From Ruaniaceae bacterium (GTDB lineage Bacteria; Actinomycetota; Actinomycetes; Actinomycetales; Actinomycetaceae): a DNA stretch of 6,320 nt. The notes beneath the pieces were generated by a model that saw only the letters and a program-made list of their open reading frames with translations, did no database searches and was not told the DNA's origin. Each line of letters begins with the position of its first letter. The stretch's first letter is position 1. Below are positions 1 to 6,320 of this stretch, piece by piece. The stretch lies in NCBI GenBank assembly GCA_030450655.1, contig JAKDIE010000088.1:1-6320 (forward strand). Reading direction: 5' to 3'. The position numbers were made by a program, and so were the translations under genes.

Positions 1-1069
<1,069 letters not shown>

Positions 1070-1082
1070 ATCTATCACCCAC

Positions 1083-1125
1083 GGCGCGACGATTGGGACG
1101 GTCAATGGTCCCTATTATCGACGCC
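1083..1125 (-). other. Imperfect hairpin just after the whiA stop
   Basis: Three stacked helices can form. The outer is GGCG/CGCC (1083-1086 with 1122-1125), the middle CGAT/ATCG (1090-1093 with 1117-1120), and the inner GGGAC/GTCCC (1095-1099 with 1108-1112) around an 8-nt loop. Small bulges separate them, 13 bp in total. It begins 9 nt downstream of the whiA TGA. No U-tract follows, so it is a possible 3'-end or processing structure for the upstream operon rather than a clear terminator. Confidence 0.35.
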
Positions 1126-1134
1126 GCGCGTACC

Positions 1135-2118
1135 TCAATCGTCGAGCATCTCCTCCGTGAGCGCGGCCGCAGTGTCATCGATTCCTTGATCGGCCGCGAA
1201 TTTGTCCGCCATCGCGAGCAGGCGGCGGATACGGCCAGCGACCGCGTCCTTCGTCAGTGGCGGGTCGGACAGCGCACCCAGTTCTTCAAGAGAGGCCTGC
1301 TTGTTCTCCACACGTAGGCGTCCCGCCTCCAAGAGGTGCTCCGGCACGTTTCCCTCACCGAGAATCTCCAGCGCCCGCTCCACGCGCGCACCGGCAACCA
1401 CGGCAGCCCGAGCGGATCGCCGCAAATTCGCATCATCGAAGTTCGCCAGGCGATTCGCGGTCCCTCTCACCTCACGGCGGAGCCTGCGCTCCTCGAAGCG
1501 GAGCAGCGCATCGTGGGCACCCATCCGCGCCAAGAGAGTCGAGATGGAATCGCCGTCTCGGACGACCACTCGATCCACTCCGCGGACCTCACGTGCTTTC
1601 GCCGAGACACCAAGTCTCCGTGCGGCCCCCACGAGAGCGAGCGCGGCCTCCGGGCCAGGGCACGTGACCTCCAGAGAGCCGGACCGTCCGGGTTCGGTGA
1701 GAGAGCCATGGGCCAGAAATGCGCCACGCCAGGCAGCCGCCGATTCCTGGAGGGATGACGAGACGATGAACGGAGGCAGGCCCCGCACAGGTCGTCCGCG
1801 CAGATCGATGAGACCCACCTGGCGGGCGAGATCGTCTCCGTTCTTGATCACGCGCACCACGTACCGGTTGCCCTTGCGAAGACCTCCGGACGTCACCACG
1901 ATCAGTTCACTCGTGTGGCCAAAGACCTCTGAGATGGTTTGGCGTAGCCGCCGCGCGGCGATCGCCATATCGAGTTCAGCCTCGATCACCACGTGCCCCG
2001 AGATGATGTGCAGACCGCCGGCGAACCGCAGTGTTGCGGCAATCTCCGCCCTACGAATCGAAGGCTTATCTACCCGAATGCGAGCGAGCTCGTCCTTCAC
2101 ATCAATGGTCAGTGACAT
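1135..2118 (-). CDS. whiA: DNA-binding regulator WhiA
   Basis: A 327-residue WhiA, matching the usual actinobacterial length. WhiA is a sequence-specific DNA-binding regulator. In Streptomyces it acts with WhiB to switch on sporulation septation genes; in non-sporulating Gram-positives it affects cell division. Visible architecture: an N-terminal WhiA_N region (about 20-105, beginning [16 protein letters not shown]); a degenerate LAGLIDADG homing-endonuclease-like core (about 127-215, with [14 protein letters not shown] at 130-143); and a C-terminal helix-turn-helix region (about 222-305, including [14 protein letters not shown] and [15 protein letters not shown]). The endonuclease-like core is thought to be catalytically dead in this family. 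The ATG at 2116-2118 is preferred over an in-frame TTG at 2130: it gives the family N-terminus [11 protein letters not shown] and has GGGAGG 4 nt upstream. The gene overlaps the yvcK 3' end by 17 nt, suggesting translational coupling. It ends with TGA. Confidence 0.95.
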   Translation of the reverse strand: MSLTIDVKDELARIRVDKPSIRRAEIAATLRFAGGLHIISGHVVIEAELDMAIAARRLRQTISEVFGHTSELIVVTSGGLRKGNRYVVRVIKNGDDLARQVGLIDLRGRPVRGLPPFIVSSSLQESAAAWRGAFLAHGSLTEPGRSGSLEVTCPGPEAALALVGAARRLGVSAKAREVRGVDRVVVRDGDSISTLLARMGAHDALLRFEERRLRREVRGTANRLANFDDANLRRSARAAVVAGARVERALEILGEGNVPEHLLEAGRLRVENKQASLEELGALSDPPLTKDAVAGRIRRLLAMADKFAADQGIDDTAAALTEEMLDD

Positions 2119-2122
2119 CTCG

Positions 2123-2128
2123 CCTCCC
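2123..2128 (-). promoter_or_regulatory. Shine-Dalgarno of whiA, inside the yvcK 3' end
   Basis: The minus strand reads GGGAGG, then 4 nt (CGAG), then ATG at 2116-2118. It lies within the last codons of yvcK and decides the ATG start over the upstream TTG at 2130, which would itself overlap this motif. Confidence 0.7.
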
Positions 2129-2851
2129 AACGTCCCCCAGGCTGCCCTCGAAGGCGTCCCTATATGCCGCAGCTAAGCGTAGCGGGTCGTGGACAGAGGA
2201 GGGAGCACCATGCACCTGGCGCAGGAGTAACGCGGCCCCGAGCGCGGCAGCCGCCTCCTCGACCGAGGCTACGTCCTCGATGGCGCGCGGATCACCAATC
2301 ACTGTCGCGACACGCAGTTCCGGAGCGAGCGCACCGAGCGCTTCAAGATGGTCACTTGGACTCATTCCCTCAGTCTCCGCGGACTGGGTGACGAGGTTCA
2401 TCGTGACGACCACCTTGGCGGGCGATTCCACGATGGCGTCACGCAGCCTCGGGAGCATGAGATGCGGCAGCACCGAGGTGTACCAGGATCCGGGGCCGAG
2501 GACCACCACGTCCGCGTCCGCGATGGCCGCGATCGCCTCGGGGCACACCAGCGGGTCCGACGGCGTGAGCCAGATCCGCTCGACATGTCCGAAGGTGACT
2601 GCGACGCGGGATTGACCGTGGACCTCGTGCGTCACGCCGTCTCGCTCGATGATCGCAGCGATCTCCAGCGGCTCGAGCGCCATCGGCAACACACGCCCGC
2701 GCGCGCCGAGAAGGCGTCCCACGAGGTCGAGACCCGCCACCGAATCGTCGAGTTGCTCCCAAAGAGCCGAGATCAGCAGGTTGCCGACCGCGTGATTATC
2801 AAGCGGCCCGTCCGTGCGGAAGCGATATTGCATGAGGTCACGCCACGTGTG

Positions 2852-2854
2852 TCA
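2852..2854 (-). other. In-frame TGA replacing a conserved glycine codon in yvcK
   Basis: The minus strand reads GAA TGG TGA CAC ACG TGG, that is Glu-Trp-stop-His-Thr-Trp. The family has Glu-Trp-Gly here. Upstream and downstream coding share one frame: the TGA lies 21 nt, or 7 codons, before the ATG at 2831-2833. A single first-position G-to-T change explains it. The stop is followed by C, and UGAC is known as an inefficiently terminating context in bacteria, so some readthrough is conceivable. It is not programmed frameshifting, because no frame change is needed. Confidence 0.9.
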
Positions 2855-3063
2855 CCATTCCGTGTCATCGCAGAGCGCCGAGAGTGCCATTCTCAGATCC
2901 CCAGGTGGGAGGCACCCGAGCTCTTCGCGCAAACGGCCCGAGGAACCGCCGTCGTCCGCAACAGTGACAACAGCCGTCACGTGAGGTGTGACGTACCGTA
3001 ATGCGCGGAGGGTGGCGGAAAGGCCATGCCCGCCGCCCAATGCGACAACCTTGAGTGGCTTCA

Positions 3064-3987
3064 TCACTCCATCCCGAGGTCGCGATGCAACGTGCGGACC
3101 GGGGCCACGTCCCGCAACTCTTGGGCGATGACCTCGGCGATGGCCACTGACCGGTGCTTCCCCCCAGTGCACCCGACGGCGATCGTCACGTACGGCTTCA
3201 ACTCGTGTACGTACCCACCCATGATGGGCTTGATCGCCGCCACATATCGCGTGATGAAGTCTCGCGCACCATCCTGGGCGAGCACGTACGATCGCACCTC
3301 CGAGTCGTGTCCCGTCAGGTGCCGTAGCTCAGTCACCCAGTAAGGATTCGCCAGGAAGCGCACGTCCACCACGTGATCGGCATCGAGCGGAATCCCGTAC
3401 TTGAAACCGAAGGACATGACGGTGATATGCAGCGGGGCGCTCTTTGGGTCGTCGACGATCCCGCGGACCTGCCGCGCCAGCCCGTGAACGCTGAGTTCCG
3501 AGGTGTCAATAACCGCGTCCGCTCGGTTGCGGAGCTCCGCCAGCAGGGCCCGTTCGCGCGAAATGCCGTCAAGGATGCGGCCCTCGCCCTGCAACGGGTG
3601 GGGACGCCGCACAGCCTCGAAGCGCCGCACGAGCACCTCATCAGACGCATCGAGGAATACGATCCGGTAGTTGAGCCCTCCCCCGCGCAATTGATCGACC
3701 ACCGAGATCGCCTGGTCGAAGAACTCGCGGGTGCGGGCGTCCACCACCACGGCTAAGCGGGTGATGCCCCCGTTGCCTTGCAACATGCGCGCCAGCATCG
3801 TCAACAGTTGGGGCGGCAGGTTATCGACCACGTACCAGTCGAGGTCCTCCAGCGCGGCGACCGCGCGCGTCTTTCCTGCCCCGGACATGCCCGTGACGAT
3901 CAGTAACTCTGGGCGTTCCGCGGCAGGCAGCGCGGCATCCTCGTCGCGAGCGGGGATGTCGTCAGGGATCGTGGGTTGCTCGCTCAT
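3064..3987 (-). CDS. rapZ: RapZ/YvcJ family P-loop NTPase, RNase adapter-like
   Basis: A 307-residue cytosolic protein of the RapZ (YvcJ) family. The E. coli member delivers the sRNA GlmZ to RNase E and senses glucosamine-6-phosphate; B. subtilis YvcJ hydrolyses GTP and ATP. The role in actinobacteria is less clear and is inferred here only by family. Visible motifs: a Walker A loop GMSGAGKT (33-40) preceded by LLIVT; VVDNLPP (53-59); the Walker-B-like LAVVVDAR (78-85); [13 protein letters not shown] (111-123); and the C-terminal effector domain with SFGFKYG (192-198), RFLANPYW (210-217) and [11 protein letters not shown] (271-281). All conserved blocks are present. The ATG at 3985-3987 is the only start before an in-frame stop, and it gives a 26-residue acidic N-terminal extension ahead of the P-loop. 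No convincing Shine-Dalgarno precedes it, so translation may depend on ribosomes finishing uvrC 21 nt upstream. It ends with TGA, overlapping the yvcK ATG by 1 nt. Confidence 0.95.
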   Translation of the reverse strand: MSEQPTIPDDIPARDEDAALPAAERPELLIVTGMSGAGKTRAVAALEDLDWYVVDNLPPQLLTMLARMLQGNGGITRLAVVVDARTREFFDQAISVVDQLRGGGLNYRIVFLDASDEVLVRRFEAVRRPHPLQGEGRILDGISRERALLAELRNRADAVIDTSELSVHGLARQVRGIVDDPKSAPLHITVMSFGFKYGIPLDADHVVDVRFLANPYWVTELRHLTGHDSEVRSYVLAQDGARDFITRYVAAIKPIMGGYVHELKPYVTIAVGCTGGKHRSVAIAEVIAQELRDVAPVRTLHRDLGME

Positions 3988-4008
3988 GCGTCTAGCATCG
4001 CACGAGCG

Positions 4009-5898
4009 CTACCTCACGTGCTCGGCGATCACCTCTGCTAGGGCCGGCCCGATTCCCGGCACCTCCGCAATCTGCTCCACTGTAGCGTCGCGTATCGCCG
4101 CCACGGTGCGGAATCGTTGCTCGAGCGCCTTTCTGCGGCTCGGCCCTACCCCCGGGATGGTGTCGAGGACCGACGCCGTCATTCCGGCAGATCTACGGGC
4201 GCGATGCCGCGAGATGGCCACCCGATGCGCCTCGTCGCGGATCCGCTGCACGAGGTGGAGTGCCTCGGATCCACGCGGGACGATCACCGGAAACTCTTCG
4301 TCCGGGAGCCAGAGTTCCTCGAGTCTCTTGGCGAGTGCCGCCACGGGAACGTCGATGCCGAGTTCTGAGAGTGTTCGTGCCGCCGCATTCACCTGCGGGA
4401 GTCCGCCGTCGATGAGGAGGAGCCCCGGTTCGTACGCGAACGAGGTTGGTTCCTCGCGTGGCGCACCGATTTCGGCCTCCGGCAGCGGTGCCTTCTCCCC
4501 AGCGCGGGCGAATCGCCGCCGCAGCACCTCTGCAAGGGCCGCCGTATCGTCCCGCTCACCTGCGCCCTCGGGACCCTTGATGTTGAAGTGGCGGTAATCG
4601 CGCTTCTTCGGGATGCCGTCCTCGAACACCACCATCGATCCGACCTGGTGTGTGCCCTGGGTGTGAGAGATGTCGTAAGACTCGATCCGGAGTGGGGCAT
4701 CTTCGAGTCCGAGGTGCTCGGCGAGCGCCGAGAGCGCGCGCGAACGGGCATTCAGGTCGCTGCCACGGCGTAGCTTCTCCGATGCCAGGGCCTTCTGCGC
4801 GCCGAGCTTCGCCGTGTCCATCAGGCGCCGCTTCTCGCCACGTTGCGGCACACGCACGGACACCTTTGCCCCACGTGCCTCGCTGAGCCATTGCGCGATC
4901 GAAGGCTCCACCACCGCCGGCACAAGAACCTCGCGAGGGATGCCGGTGGCCTCATCGACTCCCTCCACGAGCGGTCCATACGCCTGGGTGAGGAGGCGCG
5001 AGACCAACTCGCCGTCCGCCGCGTCGTCGGCCCGATCTGTGACCCAACCGCGCTGGGACACGATCTTCCCATCGCGAACTGTGAAGACCTGCACTGAGGC
5101 ATGCAATTCGTCGGTGGCGAGCGCGAAAATGTCGCACTGCGTGCCGGGGGGTAGAACCACAGTGTTGCGCTCCCCCACCCGGCGCAGCGCCGCAGCATCG
5201 TCGCGTAGCTTCGCCGCGAGTTCGAAGTCCTGACGTGAGGCCGCCGCGCGCATCTGCTCCTCGATCTGGCGGATGAAGCGGGACGAATCGCCAGCGAGGA
5301 AGTCCGCAAACTCGTCCACCAGCGCGCGATGCTCCTGTGCGGTGATCCGGCCCACGCACGGGGCCGAACACTTGTCGATATACGCCAGCAGGCACGGCCG
5401 CCCCTGGCGTGCCGCACGTTGAAACACCCCTTTCGAGCAGGAACGAATCGGGAACACGCGCAGCAAGAGATCGAGAACTTCCCGGATCGCCCAGGCGTGG
5501 GTATACGGGCCAAAGTACCGGGTGCCGCTCTGATGCTCGGCGCGCGTCACGAAGGCGCGTGGGAACTCTTCGAGCAGGCTCAACGCCAGGTACGGGTAGG
5601 ACTTGTCATCCCGGAACACGATATTGAAGCGCGGCTGGAACTGCTTGATCCACGTGTACTCGAGCGTGAGCGCTTCGACCTCGGTGGAGACGATCGTCCA
5701 CTCAACCTGGCTGGCCGTGTGGACCATCAGGTTGATGCGGGGGTTCAGACGCGCGGGATCGGCAAAGTAGTTCGCCAGGCGCGCGCGGAGATTGCGCGCC
5801 TTACCCACGTAGAGCACACGCCCCTCGGGATCCCGGAAACGGTACACACCCGGATCGAGCGGGATGTTACGGGGGCGATAGCTAGCGGGGTCCGCCAT
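4009..5898 (-). CDS. uvrC: UvrABC excision nuclease subunit C
   Basis: A 629-residue UvrC, normal length, making both incisions flanking a DNA lesion after UvrA/UvrB damage recognition. An N-terminal GIY-YIG nuclease (about 14-92) has its catalytic residues in place by comparison with Thermotoga UvrC: Y19, Y30, R40, E80 and N92, with PGVYRFRD and YVGKA motifs. Four cysteines, C154, C169, C177 and C181, match the set that binds a [4Fe-4S] cluster in E. coli UvrC. A UVR motif for UvrB contact lies at about 205-240 ([11 protein letters not shown]). The C-terminal RNase H-like nuclease has the triad D409 (SYDISH), D497 (LLIDGG) and H558 (RDEAHR). Two helix-hairpin-helix motifs follow: [12 protein letters not shown] (581-592) and [12 protein letters not shown] (613-624). 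The ATG at 5896-5898 has AGGGGA 6 nt upstream and overlaps the uvrA 3' end by 17 nt. It ends with TAG. I see no defect. Confidence 0.98.
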   Translation of the reverse strand: MADPASYRPRNIPLDPGVYRFRDPEGRVLYVGKARNLRARLANYFADPARLNPRINLMVHTASQVEWTIVSTEVEALTLEYTWIKQFQPRFNIVFRDDKSYPYLALSLLEEFPRAFVTRAEHQSGTRYFGPYTHAWAIREVLDLLLRVFPIRSCSKGVFQRAARQGRPCLLAYIDKCSAPCVGRITAQEHRALVDEFADFLAGDSSRFIRQIEEQMRAAASRQDFELAAKLRDDAAALRRVGERNTVVLPPGTQCDIFALATDELHASVQVFTVRDGKIVSQRGWVTDRADDAADGELVSRLLTQAYGPLVEGVDEATGIPREVLVPAVVEPSIAQWLSEARGAKVSVRVPQRGEKRRLMDTAKLGAQKALASEKLRRGSDLNARSRALSALAEHLGLEDAPLRIESYDISHTQGTHQVGSMVVFEDGIPKKRDYRHFNIKGPEGAGERDDTAALAEVLRRRFARAGEKAPLPEAEIGAPREEPTSFAYEPGLLLIDGGLPQVNAAARTLSELGIDVPVAALAKRLEELWLPDEEFPVIVPRGSEALHLVQRIRDEAHRVAISRHRARRSAGMTASVLDTIPGVGPSRRKALEQRFRTVAAIRDATVEQIAEVPGIGPALAEVIAEHVR

Positions 5899-6320
5899 CG
5901 AGTATCCCCTTTAGGAAGTGCCCGGTGTAGGAGCCTGCGGCTGCCGCCACCTGCTCGGGCGTGCCCTCTGCGACCACACGCCCACCCCCCGATCCGCCCT
6001 CAGGTCCGAGATCGATCACCCAATCTGCGGACTTGATCACGTCGAGATTGTGCTCGATCACGATCACCGTGTTGCCCTTATCGACGAGGCCCTGGAGCAC
6101 CTCGAGGAGCTTCCGAATGTCCTCGAAGTGCAGTCCCGTCGTCGGCTCGTCAAGGACGTACACGGAGCGACCATTCGAGCGCTTGTGGAGTTCCGAGGCG
6201 AGCTTGACGCGTTGCGCCTCGCCTCCCGAAAGTGTGGGCGCACTCTGGCCAAGACGCACGTACCCGAGTCCCACGCTCGTGCGCGTGCGAAGGTGGCGCG
6301 CGATGGCTGGCACGGAGTCG
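5882..6320 (-). CDS. uvrA: UvrABC system ATPase subunit A, C-terminal part (5' end off the window)
   Basis: The last 145 residues of UvrA, the dimeric ABC-type ATPase that scans DNA for helix distortions and loads UvrB. The visible part is the end of the second nucleotide-binding domain. It holds the lead-in [10 protein letters not shown]; the ABC signature LSGGEAQR; the Walker B block [12 protein letters not shown], with the DE pair giving the catalytic glutamate; the H-loop [11 protein letters not shown]; the glycine-rich [11 protein letters not shown]; and the terminal GTPEQV...SYTGHFLK typical of the family. The frame is open to the window edge, so the true start is outside; the GTG at 6311-6313 is internal. 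The final residues DGGPR and TAG stop overlap uvrC by 17 nt, consistent with a uvrA-uvrC operon. Confidence 0.96.
   Translation of the reverse strand, partial: DSVPAIARHLRTRTSVGLGYVRLGQSAPTLSGGEAQRVKLASELHKRSNGRSVYVLDEPTTGLHFEDIRKLLEVLQGLVDKGNTVIVIEHNLDVIKSADWVIDLGPEGGSGGGRVVAEGTPEQVAAAAGSYTGHFLKGILDGGPR
5905..5910 (-). promoter_or_regulatory. Shine-Dalgarno of uvrC, inside the uvrA 3' end
   Basis: The minus strand reads AGGGGA, then 6 nt, then ATG at 5896-5898. It sits within the last codons of uvrA, so uvrC can be translated directly after uvrA. It supports the chosen uvrC start. Confidence 0.6.

Larger units (their letters stand above)
2102..3064 (-). pseudogene. yvcK: YvcK/CofD-like UDP-sugar-binding protein, interrupted by in-frame TGA at codon 71
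   Basis: YvcK-family proteins (CuvA in mycobacteria) have a CofD-like fold, bind UDP-GlcNAc in characterised members, and help balance peptidoglycan synthesis with carbon metabolism. The frame from ATG 3062-3064 has 320 codons plus the stop, the normal family length. Codons 1-70 carry the nucleotide-binding start [11 protein letters not shown] (6-16), [11 protein letters not shown] (36-46) and PPGDLRMAL (53-61). Codon 71 is TGA (2852-2854). Codons 72-320 continue in the same frame with HTWRDLMQYRF, DNHAVGN (89-95), GPGSWYTS (190-197) and NLVTQ (223-227), with no other defect. Relatives have glycine at codon 71, so GGA to TGA is the simplest change. The products would be a 70-residue stub and, if translation restarts at ATG 2831-2833, a 243-residue protein lacking the GGGHG loop. 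The start overlaps the rapZ stop by 1 nt (TGATG); a GTG one codon earlier (3065-3067) is an alternative. The 3' end overlaps whiA. It may be a recent pseudogene, a sequence error, or a read-through gene. Confidence 0.85.

Noticed and set aside
1114..1119. GATAAT on the minus strand as a -10 box for gap
   Set aside because: No acceptable -35 lies 16-18 nt upstream; TTGAGG is only 13 nt away, and the motif is within the post-whiA hairpin.
1202..2176. Plus-strand open frame (324 codons) opposite whiA
   Set aside because: The Arg/Ser/Ala-rich translation is typical of an antisense frame of a high-GC gene, whereas whiA on the other strand matches its family end to end.
2852..2854. Selenocysteine or genome-wide TGA reassignment (Gly or Trp) at the yvcK TGA
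   Set aside because: The expected residue is Gly, not Cys/Sec, and no convincing SECIS-like hairpin follows. TGA is also the natural end of rapZ, yvcK and whiA at family-typical C-termini, so the standard bacterial code holds.
3731..4597. Plus-strand open frame (288 codons) spanning the rapZ/uvrC junction
   Set aside because: It crosses two well-identified minus-strand genes and gives a Ser/Arg-rich sequence without domain features.
6311..6313. GTG as a start for a short separate ABC protein
   Set aside because: The frame is open beyond it to the window edge, and the residues are internal to the UvrA C-terminal domain.

Overview
The window is a compact, ordinary-looking core-genome segment from a high-GC Gram-positive bacterium, very probably an actinobacterium. 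Three things point there: the G/C-rich codon use, a WhiA of the actinobacterial type, and the gene order uvrA-uvrC-rapZ-yvcK-whiA-gap. I cannot place it below phylum level. All genes are on the minus strand, so transcription runs from the right end of the window to the left, and about 98% of the bases are coding.

In transcription order: the 3' end of uvrA (excision-repair ATPase, cut by the window edge); uvrC (excision nuclease, complete, overlapping uvrA by 17 nt); rapZ/yvcJ (P-loop NTPase / RNase adapter family, 21 nt after uvrC); yvcK (CofD-like, UDP-sugar-binding family, overlapping rapZ by 1 nt); whiA (DNA-binding regulator, overlapping yvcK by 17 nt); a 138-nt gap holding hairpins and a weak promoter candidate; then gap (glyceraldehyde-3-phosphate dehydrogenase, complete except for its last few codons). 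The first five genes look like one translationally coupled transcription unit. It joins nucleotide-excision repair (uvrA, uvrC) to the conserved rapZ-yvcK-whiA module, which links cell-wall and central-carbon status and division or development control. gap probably has its own leader.

The one real anomaly is in yvcK. Codon 71 is an in-frame TGA at 2852-2854, exactly where the family has a conserved glycine (after the Asp-Thr-Glu-Trp run). The reading frame on both sides is the same, and the remaining ~249 codons are intact and family-like. TGA also ends rapZ, yvcK and whiA, so code reassignment is not supported. The best explanations are a GGA-to-TGA nonsense mutation, a sequence error, or, less likely, readthrough or restart.

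I found no mobile element, CRISPR array, tRNA/rRNA, or sign of horizontal transfer, and no undescribed multi-gene system.
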